Source: Beijerinckiaceae bacterium
GTDB lineage: Bacteria; Bacteroidota; Bacteroidia; Chitinophagales; Chitinophagaceae
DNA: 37,039 bases
Reading direction: 5' to 3'
NCBI GenBank assembly: GCA_903970475.1
Contig: CAJCIQ010000174.1
Location: forward strand, 1 to 37,039
This document shows positions 23,447-31,352 of this stretch, in pieces. Positions within the stretch are counted from its first letter, which is position 1, and the number at the start of each line of letters is the position of its first letter. The notes under the pieces are model-generated. The model ran no database searches and was not told where the DNA came from. It saw only the letters and a list, made by a program, of their open reading frames with translations. Both the position numbers and the translations under genes were made by a program.

Positions 23447-24202
23447 TTATTTCACCTCTACACTCTCGGTCAATTCCTGGTCAACCAGGATACGGCCGCA
23501 GTTTTCGCAGACAATGATTTTCTTACGTTGTTTGATATCGCTCTGACGTTGAGGAGGGATGGCATTGAAGCAACCACCACAGGCGTCACGCACGATGGGC
23601 ACTACCGCCAGTCCATTGCGGTAATTCTTACGGATGCGGTCAAAGCTGGCCAACAGACGTTCGTCCACTTTGGTACGGGCTTCTGTATCCAGTTTGCGGT
23701 AGTGGGTTTCTTCTTTTTCGGTTTCAGCAATGATCTTTTCCAATTCTCCCTTCTTGGCGTTGAGTACACCTTCTTTATTGCTGATGGCCTTTTTAGCCGT
23801 TTCCAGGTGCCTGGCTTTTTCCGTGATTTCTTCGTTAGCGTCTTTGATATGCTTTTCTGCGAGTTTCACCTCCAGGGTCTGCATTTCAATTTCCTTATTA
23901 ACGGCTTCGAACTCACGATTGTTCTTGACGTTGGTGCTTTGCTTCTCGTATTTCTTAATCAGGGCTTCGGATTCTTTGATGAGCTCCTTTTTCTGATTGA
24001 TGAATTCCTGAATACCATTGATTTCTTCTTCTATACGGCGCTTACGGGCATGCAACCCCTGAATTTCATCTTCAAGGTCGCTAACTTCCATGGGCAACTC
24101 CCCTTTCAGCACCTGTATTTCGTCCAGCTTGCTCTCCACTTTTTGAACGGTCAGGAGTGAGGTGAGCTTTTCTTCAACTGAGAAATCTTTGACAGTAGCC
24201 AT
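23447..24202 (-). CDS. Coiled-coil protein with C4 zinc ribbon (COG1579 type)
   Basis: 251 residues. Residues about 15-180 are an unbroken coiled coil dense in Lys and Glu (KRRIEEEINGIQEFINQKKE). The C-terminus carries a C4-type zinc ribbon with CGGC (DACGGCFNAIPPQ) and CENC (VCENCGRILVDQE). The family, often annotated as a C4-type zinc ribbon protein, is thought to bind nucleic acid, but its role is not established. It follows the Nif3-like gene by 15 bases; as I recall this order is repeated in other Bacteroidota, suggesting a functional link between the two. Confidence 0.88.
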   Translation of the reverse strand: MATVKDFSVEEKLTSLLTVQKVESKLDEIQVLKGELPMEVSDLEDEIQGLHARKRRIEEEINGIQEFINQKKELIKESEALIKKYEKQSTNVKNNREFEAVNKEIEMQTLEVKLAEKHIKDANEEITEKARHLETAKKAISNKEGVLNAKKGELEKIIAETEKEETHYRKLDTEARTKVDERLLASFDRIRKNYRNGLAVVPIVRDACGGCFNAIPPQRQSDIKQRKKIIVCENCGRILVDQELTESVEVK

Positions 24203-24217
24203 ATGATTATTAAAGAT

Positions 24218-25315
24218 TTATATAAAATAATGGACCGGATTTGTCCGGACCTGCGATCGCAAGAGCGCAAAGGTACCAAATTTTTCCCTCAAAATGTCAA
24301 TCAATAAGTCCGTGGTAAACTGCTCACTCTCATAGTGTCCAATGTCGGCCAGTACGATACGATCCTCCGCCCCGAAAAACTCATGGTATTTGCAGTCAGC
24401 CGTCACCAGCCAATCTGCCCCGGCACTCCGGGCGGCTCCCAACAGGAAGCTGCCGGCTCCTCCACAAAGGGCCACTTTTTGGACGAGCTTTCCCAGAAGG
24501 GGGGAATGTCGTATCACTTTCAAATGAAAAACATTTTTCAAGTGTTTCAAAAAGGCCTCCTCTGTCACGGCTTCAGGCAAGTTCCCCACCCAACCACTTC
24601 CTACATTTCCTATGACATTATCCAATGTCACCAGGTCGTAGGCAACCTCTTCGTAGGGATGGGCGTCCATCATGGCTTTGAGGATGGATCCTTCTAACCA
24701 GGAAGGGAATACGATCTCTATACGGACCTCCGACTCCTGGTGTAACTGACCTATTTGTCCCAGAAAAGGTTGGGCTCCCTCCCCCGCTTTGTAAGTACCT
24801 GTACCCTCTGTATTAAAGCTGCAATCCGAATACTTTCCTATATGTCCTCCCCCAGCGCCGAAGATGGCCTCCCTTACCTGGTCTTTATGGGTTTGAGGCA
24901 CAAAAACAAATAGTTTCTTCAATAAGGCCGCCTTTGGGATCAGGGGTACTACCTGTTGTAATCCTATTACCGAGGCTATTTTAGTGTTCATACCCCCTTG
25001 TACGTTATCCAGGTTGGTATGTATGGCGTAAATAGCAATCCCACTGCATATGGCTTTGAGGACGGTCTTTTCCACATAGGTTTTCCCCGTGATCCGCTTC
25101 AAACCTTTAAAGATGATGGGATGGTAGGCAACGACCAGGTTGCATTTTTTTTCTATCGCTTCCGCTATAACGGCCTCGGTTGCGTCCAGGGTGACCAGCA
25201 CCCCTGTGCAGTCTGCCGTCGCCTCCCCAATAAGCAGCCCTGCATTATCAAAGTCTTCCTGAAGGGAAGGAGGGGCAAACTTTTCCAGTACCTGAATAAT
25301 ATCTGCAATCCGCAT
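24218..25315 (-). CDS. Nif3-like dinuclear metal centre protein (COG0327)
   Basis: Member of the Nif3/YbgI/GTP cyclohydrolase I type 2-like family, 365 residues. The two Nif3 halves (about 1-130 and 235-365) enclose an inserted PII/CutA-like domain (about 135-235, with LFVFVPQTHKDQVREAIFGAGGGHIG), as in Bacillus YqfO. Metal-site pieces include AYHPIIF (Y64-H65 where many members have HH), AIHTNLDN and DIGHYESEQF. The enzymatic activity of the family is not settled. It starts 11 bases after the stop of the plug protein and ends 15 before the zinc-ribbon gene, indicating one operon. Confidence 0.9.
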   Translation of the reverse strand: MRIADIIQVLEKFAPPSLQEDFDNAGLLIGEATADCTGVLVTLDATEAVIAEAIEKKCNLVVAYHPIIFKGLKRITGKTYVEKTVLKAICSGIAIYAIHTNLDNVQGGMNTKIASVIGLQQVVPLIPKAALLKKLFVFVPQTHKDQVREAIFGAGGGHIGKYSDCSFNTEGTGTYKAGEGAQPFLGQIGQLHQESEVRIEIVFPSWLEGSILKAMMDAHPYEEVAYDLVTLDNVIGNVGSGWVGNLPEAVTEEAFLKHLKNVFHLKVIRHSPLLGKLVQKVALCGGAGSFLLGAARSAGADWLVTADCKYHEFFGAEDRIVLADIGHYESEQFTTDLLIDILREKFGTFALLRSQVRTNPVHYFI

Positions 25316-25326
25316 GTATCCCGAAG

Positions 25327-27813
25327 CTACGGTTTTTCGACAACCCGCTCAAAATGCAGGAGTTTACCAGCATCATCATACCCTTCCACCACAATCCGGA
25401 GGTGTTGGGCAGCATCATTGTTGAAGAATCGGATGGGAAGGGTTTCCACTCCAGGGCCGGCAAACAGGTAAGGCAACCAGTCCAGCGTTATCCGGTAATC
25501 CGGCGTAGCGCCAGGTCCCAGGTCTTTGGAGGTATACACCGGTGCGTAGTATTGACGAAAATTATTGTACCCCATCAGGGTGAGCCGGTTGAGTCCCGGA
25601 TCATTGACGCTGACATCTCCTCCTTTACGGGTATACACGGCAATAGCCCCGCTACCTCCGCCTCCGGCCGCCCCCACAAATGGTGGGTCAAACACTTTTA
25701 CATAGGCAATATCCGGTACGGGTATGGTCTCCAGTACATCAATAGTGGTGGGTATTTCATCCAAGAAAAAAGCAGGGGTACCCCCTCTGAACCGCACCGA
25801 CATATTGGGCGGAGCACCAGAGATCATTACGCCCGCTACCCTTCCTTGCAAATAAGACAATACATCCATGTAGGCCACCGCGCTTTTATCATTGATCAGG
25901 TCAAAATCCCGACTGTAACCTCCTGTAAACAGTCCACTGGCATACTTTTCATCCAACTCCTCTATAGCAGTCTTCTTATGCCCTTTGATGATGATCTCCT
26001 TTAATTCCTTTGCTTTTTGCAAGCGCCTTAACCCCGCCAGTAAATCAGCTTCCCGGTTACTAGATCCGACAAAAGTCGTGTCTGAGGCTGGTTGGGGGAA
26101 GACCACCCCTCTGACTTCCTCGGGGTTCAACGGGAAAAAGGGAGAAGGCGTCATGCGCAACTGCACATTGGTTCCCGCATACCCCTTTTTATTGACCTGG
26201 AAGTAAGCCTGGGCTGTATCAAAGAAGACCAACTGGTTAAGGGTAAAATGACCCTGGGAGTCCAGGGGGGTGAAAAGAGGCGTTTTAGTGGAATCATTGG
26301 TCTTCAAAAACAGGATGAGCAAGGTATTACTGACTACCTTTTTCCCTGATTCCGTTAAGGCCTGTCCAGAATAGGTCAGGTAATTCCTGCCACTGTATTT
26401 AAGTTGGGGAAAATGCGCTTCCTGTAAAGCCTTCCAATCATAGCGCCTCCATCCATGGGTCAGCATCACCAGATCCAGGGCAGCCCCGGTGCTGTCCGGG
26501 CTTCCGCTAAAATACCAACCTGGGTGATAAACCTGCCCCTTGAGCTCTCCACTGAGCAACAAGCCACTCAGAATGGTTGGGCCATTGTCCAGAGGGACAT
26601 AAGCATCGGCATCCGTTATGGATACAGATAAATAGGCCCTTACACTGTCTTGAATGTGCAGGTTCCAGGCATTGTATCCTTTGGTGGTAAGGTTGAGGGT
26701 ATCTGTGGATAAGGCAGCTTTTAATCGGACGTCCGTAGGCCGGATAAAGGCTACCCGCTCTGCCAGGGGGATCCCATCGGCATCCAGGACGGTAACTGTC
26801 AGGATGCCCGTAACGAAGTCTTTGGTAGGAATAAAGCCGCCGATCTCATTGGCCTCACTGGTAAGTTCCGTTTTGGCCTGATAGACCATTTGACCATACA
26901 TAGTTCCCAAAACAGTGAGCTTCTGGTGAATATATTTACTCAAGGTGTCTGCCCTGAGTATAAATCCAACCCCATTCTCGGTTGTTCTGGTATTAAGCAC
27001 CACTCCGTCCGGGTTTGCCGGAGTCAGGCTGATGCGTTTTTGCCCAGCAGGCGTTTCCACTATAGCCGTATAGGTCCTTCCTTTCCAGGGGATGTACTGA
27101 AAAGAACCCATTCCATCGTGAATGGTCGTGAAATCTGAAGCAAGGGTATCCAGATCGTCTACTACTTTCCCTTTAATGGAAACCGGAAGACCCCGGGCGT
27201 CCGTAGCCCGGAAAGCAACGTTGGTCAACACATTTTCTACCGCGGAGCCCCCCTCTGGCAGGAATTGAATGTCGAGGTCCCCTCCGGTACCCGACGCCTG
27301 CGTATTGCTGCCACTTACAGCCGCAGCCGGATTCCCCGTCGGAGACGCCGCCTTTTTGGCTTGTCCACTTCCACCGCTTACCCCATAAACCGGGAAAGTA
27401 TAGTGGAAGAAAAAAACAGGGTCAAAATTGCTCATATAGTCCGTATGCGCACGGATGGTGTATAATCCTTGAGGAAGGGAATCCTTGAGTTCTATATCCC
27501 CAAGGGAGATCTTCCCATTGATAATGGGATAATACTTCTCTTCCACGATGGACCCGGCACTGTTAAACAATGCCACCCTTAAGCCCGTACTTCCAACCGT
27601 AGACGGGTAAATACCGGAGGTCAGATAAGCCTTAAACCACACGGTATCTCCGGCCATATACCGGTCTTTGTCCATGTGCAGGTATACGGATTCATGAGGG
27701 AAACTATCCGATAAAATCCGGCAAACGCTGTCCAGCGGGAGTCGATGCTGGGCACTGAGGGATATAGAAACAAACAATAAAGGACATATCCAGATTAGGT
27801 TCAGCCTGTTCAT
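25327..27813 (-). CDS. Secreted macroglobulin-like protein with a TonB plug domain but no barrel
   Basis: 828 residues with a signal peptide (MNRLNLIWICPLLFVSISLSAQ). An MG2-like domain follows (ESVYLHMDKDRYMAGDTVWFKAY, about 40-140). A low-complexity Ala/Ser/Gly linker lies near 145-180, then further beta-rich domains. Near residue 640-720 is a TonB receptor plug: DVLSYLQGRVAGVMISG, the RFRGG turn, AFFLDEIPT and GAIAVYTRKGG. Only about 100 residues remain, far too short for a 22-strand barrel. Such barrel-less plug proteins recur in Bacteroidota under names such as TonB-dependent receptor plug protein, with unknown function. Probably first gene of an operon with the Nif3-like and zinc-ribbon genes. 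Confidence 0.8.
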   Translation of the reverse strand: MNRLNLIWICPLLFVSISLSAQHRLPLDSVCRILSDSFPHESVYLHMDKDRYMAGDTVWFKAYLTSGIYPSTVGSTGLRVALFNSAGSIVEEKYYPIINGKISLGDIELKDSLPQGLYTIRAHTDYMSNFDPVFFFHYTFPVYGVSGGSGQAKKAASPTGNPAAAVSGSNTQASGTGGDLDIQFLPEGGSAVENVLTNVAFRATDARGLPVSIKGKVVDDLDTLASDFTTIHDGMGSFQYIPWKGRTYTAIVETPAGQKRISLTPANPDGVVLNTRTTENGVGFILRADTLSKYIHQKLTVLGTMYGQMVYQAKTELTSEANEIGGFIPTKDFVTGILTVTVLDADGIPLAERVAFIRPTDVRLKAALSTDTLNLTTKGYNAWNLHIQDSVRAYLSVSITDADAYVPLDNGPTILSGLLLSGELKGQVYHPGWYFSGSPDSTGAALDLVMLTHGWRRYDWKALQEAHFPQLKYSGRNYLTYSGQALTESGKKVVSNTLLILFLKTNDSTKTPLFTPLDSQGHFTLNQLVFFDTAQAYFQVNKKGYAGTNVQLRMTPSPFFPLNPEEVRGVVFPQPASDTTFVGSSNREADLLAGLRRLQKAKELKEIIIKGHKKTAIEELDEKYASGLFTGGYSRDFDLINDKSAVAYMDVLSYLQGRVAGVMISGAPPNMSVRFRGGTPAFFLDEIPTTIDVLETIPVPDIAYVKVFDPPFVGAAGGGGSGAIAVYTRKGGDVSVNDPGLNRLTLMGYNNFRQYYAPVYTSKDLGPGATPDYRITLDWLPYLFAGPGVETLPIRFFNNDAAQHLRIVVEGYDDAGKLLHFERVVEKP

Positions 27814-27896
27814 ACGGTATAAAACGATTTGAATATTTGGTAAGATAAGGTTAGACTGGATTCCTTCATACTATGTTTACCGATCTTTTAAGTCTA

Positions 27897-27931
27897 TTTG
27901 CGGGAACCTTCCCAGACCTCCCTTATTTTTG
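27897..27931 (+). promoter_or_regulatory. Candidate promoter of the M32 carboxypeptidase, TTTG-N23-TATTTTTG
   Basis: TTTG at 27897-27900 and TATTTTTG at 27924-27931 with a 23-base spacer, the upper end of the usual range. The box lies 32 bases before the ATG at 27964. Confidence 0.35.
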
Positions 27932-27963
27932 CCGTCATTCCCGCTAACCACTCAATCCTTTTT

Positions 27964-29466
27964 ATGTCCGCATACCTCGAGTACAAAGAACGCATGCAGC
28001 AAGTGGCCGACTTCCGTTATAGTGCGGCCGTTTTGCAATGGGACCAGGAAACCTATATGCCCGTAAAGGGGGAAGACGCCAGGGCCAGGCAATTGGCCAC
28101 GTTGAGCCAAACGGCCCATGAACGATTTACAGACCCTGCCCTGGGTCAGTTGATCCGGGATCTGACCGATCATCCAGGTCTGGGTCCCACAGAAGCTAAG
28201 AATGTAATTCGTTCCCTGGAAGATTATGAAAAGGAAAAACGCCTGTCTCCCGCATTTGTACGTCGCTTATCTGAAACCGTGAGTAAATCCTTTCAAGCCT
28301 GGATGGCTGCCCGGGCGGCTAATGATTTTTCCATTTTTGCGCCAGTCCTGGATCAACTCGTCGTTTTGAAACGGGAGGAAGCAGATAGAAAAGGGTATAT
28401 AGATCACCCCTACGATGCACTGTTGCACGATTACGAAAAAGGGAGTACCGTACGCTGGCTGGACGACCTGTTCAGCAAACTGGTTCCCTCTCTGCAAAAA
28501 ATCCTGGATAAAGTGCGTGAAGCCCCCCAGGTGGACAATTCTTTCCTACATGGTTATTTTCCCGCCCAGCAGCAATGGGCCTTTGGGCTGGCCGTGCTTC
28601 GGAAAATGGGATTGGATTTTGATGCTGCCCGTCAGGATAAATCAGAGCACCCCTTCACCACCAATTTCTCCTCCAAAGACGTACGCGTAACCACCAGGAT
28701 CAACGAGGCGGACTTTACTTCCATGACCTGGAGCTGCATCCATGAAGGTGGGCATGCCTTATATGAACAAGGCCTTCCTGAGACCCAATATGGATTGCCA
28801 CTAGGTGAGGCTTGTAGCTTATCCATCCACGAATCCCAAAGCAGGTTATGGGAAAACAACCTTGGTCGTAGTCTGGTCTTCTGGGAAAGCCTTTGGCCGG
28901 TGTTGCTGGAGCATTTTCCTGCGCATTTTAAGGAGGTCACCCCTCAGCAATTCTACAAGGGAATCAACCGGGTAGAGCCCTCTTTGATTCGTACAGAGTC
29001 GGATGAACTGACCTATCATTTCCATATCGTTGTCCGCTATGAGCTGGAAAAAAGGCTGATGGATAAAAGTCTGAGCACCAAGGATATTCCGGCCTTCTGG
29101 AATGAGCACTATAAAAAGTACCTGGGCCTTGACGTACCCGACGACCGCAGGGGTTGTTTACAGGATGTACATTGGAGCCACGGGAGCTTTGGCTATTTTC
29201 CCACCTATACATTAGGAAGTTTGTATGCGGCTCAGTTCAGTCAATCCTCCAAAGCGGCCATTCCAGACCTGGAGGCTCAGATCAAAGCTGGAAACTATCA
29301 ATCCCTATTGGGCTGGTTAAGAGCGCATATCCACCAATACGGGCGTTTTTATGACAGTGAAGATTTATGCAGGAAGGTTACAGGAGAATCCCTTAATCCT
29401 GATGTCTTTTTAGACTACGCACGGGGCAAATTTGGGGGTATATATACCTTATCCCCTGATTTTTAG
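27964..29466 (+). CDS. Carboxypeptidase Taq family (M32) metallopeptidase
   Basis: Zinc carboxypeptidase of the M32 family, about 500 residues, cytoplasmic, releasing C-terminal amino acids from peptides. The zinc motif is HEGGH (H260, E261, H264), with the family's third ligand in HESQSRLWEN (E290). The N-terminal AVLQWDQETYMP, the VEPSLIRTESDELTYH region and GCLQDVHWSHGSFGYFPTYTLG are all typical M32 signatures. I use the ATG at 27964 (MSAYLEYKERM); the frame stays open upstream to a TTG at 27898 but that stretch shows no family similarity and contains the promoter. Confidence 0.95.
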   Translation: MSAYLEYKERMQQVADFRYSAAVLQWDQETYMPVKGEDARARQLATLSQTAHERFTDPALGQLIRDLTDHPGLGPTEAKNVIRSLEDYEKEKRLSPAFVRRLSETVSKSFQAWMAARAANDFSIFAPVLDQLVVLKREEADRKGYIDHPYDALLHDYEKGSTVRWLDDLFSKLVPSLQKILDKVREAPQVDNSFLHGYFPAQQQWAFGLAVLRKMGLDFDAARQDKSEHPFTTNFSSKDVRVTTRINEADFTSMTWSCIHEGGHALYEQGLPETQYGLPLGEACSLSIHESQSRLWENNLGRSLVFWESLWPVLLEHFPAHFKEVTPQQFYKGINRVEPSLIRTESDELTYHFHIVVRYELEKRLMDKSLSTKDIPAFWNEHYKKYLGLDVPDDRRGCLQDVHWSHGSFGYFPTYTLGSLYAAQFSQSSKAAIPDLEAQIKAGNYQSLLGWLRAHIHQYGRFYDSEDLCRKVTGESLNPDVFLDYARGKFGGIYTLSPDF

Positions 29467-29545
29467 GGAAAAGTGCGAACAAAATGTGAAAAAAAAGAAG
29501 CATTTATAGTATCTTTAAGTAGACAATAATGTACCCTAATATCCG

Positions 29546-29896
29546 TTGAGAAGCGTCGCCATCATATTTGCATTCCTCTTTGGAGCCCTTTTGGCCCCCA
29601 GGATGCTTCATGCACAAACTTCCACCTTTCCCAATCAAGACGAGTCCGACAAGGTTGTTAAAGTATACCCCATTCCCGCTGTAACCATTATCAATTTCGA
29701 GTACCAAAAGGACTACGATAAGGCCAACACACTGGTAATCTTTAATTTCATTGGCAAGAAGGTCTATGAAACAACTTCCATGCCGACTAAACTAACGCTG
29801 TCGGTGAATGATTATTATAGGGGCACCTATATTTATCAAATCAGAAATCCTAAGGGGGATATCATAGATACAGGCAAATTCCAAGTTGCTAAATAA
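29546..29896 (+). CDS. Small exported protein with a T9SS sorting-like C-terminal domain
   Basis: A signal peptide (MRSVAIIFAFLFGALLAPRMLHAQ) is followed by about 90 residues that look like a bare type IX secretion sorting domain: KVYPIPAVTIINFEY, VIFNFIGKKVYE and GTYIYQIRNPKGDIIDTGKFQV. In larger proteins this domain trails a cargo; here it stands alone. The only in-frame start that keeps the signal peptide is TTG at 29546. An ATG at 29529 opens a six-codon frame (MYPNIR) whose TGA overlaps that TTG. One extra T there would fuse both into a normal ATG-started signal peptide, so a frameshift or sequencing error is possible. Function unknown. Confidence 0.7.
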   Translation: MRSVAIIFAFLFGALLAPRMLHAQTSTFPNQDESDKVVKVYPIPAVTIINFEYQKDYDKANTLVIFNFIGKKVYETTSMPTKLTLSVNDYYRGTYIYQIRNPKGDIIDTGKFQVAK

Positions 29897-29904
29897 CCTT
29901 CAAC

Positions 29905-29938
29905 CCTGTTTTACAGGAATGGAGTTCCGCTGACTCCA
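29905..29938 (+). repeat. Two small dyads after the sorting-domain gene
   Basis: CCTGT-ttt-ACAGG (29905-29917) and TGGAGT-N7-ACTCCA (29920-29938) lie 9-42 bases past the stop. No T-run follows. The second arm sits in a short direct repeat, CCGcTGACTCCAG and CCGtTGACTCCAG about 25 bases apart. Weak terminator candidates only. Confidence 0.4.
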
Positions 29939-30041
29939 GGTATTGCATGCCGTTGACTCCAGAATTGGGGCGCCGAGGATTCAGCTATTTTTTTGTCTTC
30001 CTCACGTCCAGCTACTTCTACCCTCGGGCAATTAGATCCAC

Positions 30042-31223
30042 TTATAACACTTGGACGATCAGGAACTTAAGGTATTCGGTGTTTTCCATACCCCAGATAA
30101 TCGGGTGATCAGAGGATTGAGCCCTGAAAGTTACCTGCCTCAGATTACGTCTCGCATCTTTGGCTGCCATCCCGATGATTTCCAGGAACAGATCTGGAGG
30201 AACCAGGTTGGTACAGGAAGCCGTAACCAGGAAACCACCTGGTTTTACCAACTTCAAACCTCGTAGGTTAATTTCTTTATAACCCGTAATGGCTTTTTGT
30301 ATGTTTTCCCTGCTTTTGGTGAAAGCGGGAGGATCCAGCATGACTACATCGTATTGGCGCCCGTCCTTAGACCAGGCCTTCAACGCATCAAAAGCATTGA
30401 CCGCTTCAAACTTGCAAATCTCCTCCAGTCCATTGAGGCCGGCATTTTTGCGGGCCTGGGCCACTGCATTTTCGGATATATCCAACCCCAATACACTTTT
30501 TGCCCCATAGTGACCAGCATGCAACGAGAAAGTTCCGGTATAGCAGAATGCTTCTAACACATCGGCATCCTTAACAATATGACGGATCTGACGTCGGTTA
30601 TCCTGCTGATCCAGGAAGTATCCTGTTTTTTGCCCGTTTTCAATATCTACATGGAATTTCAACCCATTTTCCTGGATAACAATCTGAGGATTAAAGGGCG
30701 CACTCAAAAAGCCCTTGATCTGGGGCAAGCCTTCCAACTCCCTGACCGGCACATCGTTCCGTTCGTAAATGCCTTTGGGTTTAAAGATCTGATTGAGCGC
30801 GTCCACCATGGCGGCCTTCCATTTGTCCATCCCCAGGGCCAGGGTCTGGATCACAAAATAATCGTTGAATTTATCGATGATCAGGGCTGGCATATAATCT
30901 GCCTCACCAAAAATCAACCGACAGTTCTCCGTATAACCAATTTTTTGCCGGTATTCCCAAGCTTTAGCTATGCGCTTGTGAAAGAAGGCCTCATTGATGA
31001 CTTCATTGCGATCCCTGCTCAGGATACGCACCAGGATTTGCGATTGGGGATTGATATACCCCGTTCCCACATACTTGGCATCGTGGGTTTCCACTGTTAC
31101 TATATCCCCTGGATTCACTTCACCCTGGATGGTTTGCACTTCATTGGCAAATACCCAGGGGTGCCCGTTCGCAATTCTCGGCGCGATCTTGCGCTTCAAC
31201 GTAACCTTTGTCATCGTAGCCAT
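30042..31223 (-). CDS. rlmI: 23S rRNA (cytosine-1962-C5)-methyltransferase RlmI-like
   Basis: SAM-dependent rRNA methyltransferase of the RlmI/RlmK family. The N-terminal PUA domain has VTLKRKIAPRIANGHPWVFANE. The catalytic domain has GYFLDQQDNRR, the SAM loop VLEAFCYTGTFSLHAG, the DPPAF motif (MLDPPAFTKSRENIQ) and the terminal ASCTN element. I place the start at ATG 31223 (MATMTKVTLKRK; ATG 31214 is equally likely), because the longer frame adds an upstream stretch unlike the family. A TACCTTTG box lies 7 bases before it. The target base is inferred from the family. Confidence 0.92.
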   Translation of the reverse strand: MATMTKVTLKRKIAPRIANGHPWVFANEVQTIQGEVNPGDIVTVETHDAKYVGTGYINPQSQILVRILSRDRNEVINEAFFHKRIAKAWEYRQKIGYTENCRLIFGEADYMPALIIDKFNDYFVIQTLALGMDKWKAAMVDALNQIFKPKGIYERNDVPVRELEGLPQIKGFLSAPFNPQIVIQENGLKFHVDIENGQKTGYFLDQQDNRRQIRHIVKDADVLEAFCYTGTFSLHAGHYGAKSVLGLDISENAVAQARKNAGLNGLEEICKFEAVNAFDALKAWSKDGRQYDVVMLDPPAFTKSRENIQKAITGYKEINLRGLKLVKPGGFLVTASCTNLVPPDLFLEIIGMAAKDARRNLRQVTFRAQSSDHPIIWGMENTEYLKFLIVQVL

Positions 31224-31230
31224 AAGCGCG

Positions 31231-31238
31231 CAAAGGTA
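31231..31238 (-). promoter_or_regulatory. Candidate -7 box (TACCTTTG) of rlmI
   Basis: Minus-strand TACCTTTG matches TAnnTTTG and ends 7 bases before the ATG at 31223. It also supports that start, since a promoter here would exclude the longer reading frame. Confidence 0.4.
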
Positions 31239-31352
31239 AGATACCTGCGGCAGCTTTCCGCTCCTTCCAGATGGCCCAGACACCCTGCCCAGTGGCCCAG
31301 TTCTGCGGTAGGGCCGAGCGTTTCCGGAAGTACCCCAAGTGTAGCATGTAGG

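Noticed and set aside
23528-24160. Plus-strand frame encoding a very hydrophobic protein resembling a membrane protein
   Set aside because: It is the complement of the Lys/Glu-rich coiled coil of the zinc-ribbon protein; Phe/Leu-rich antisense translations are expected there.
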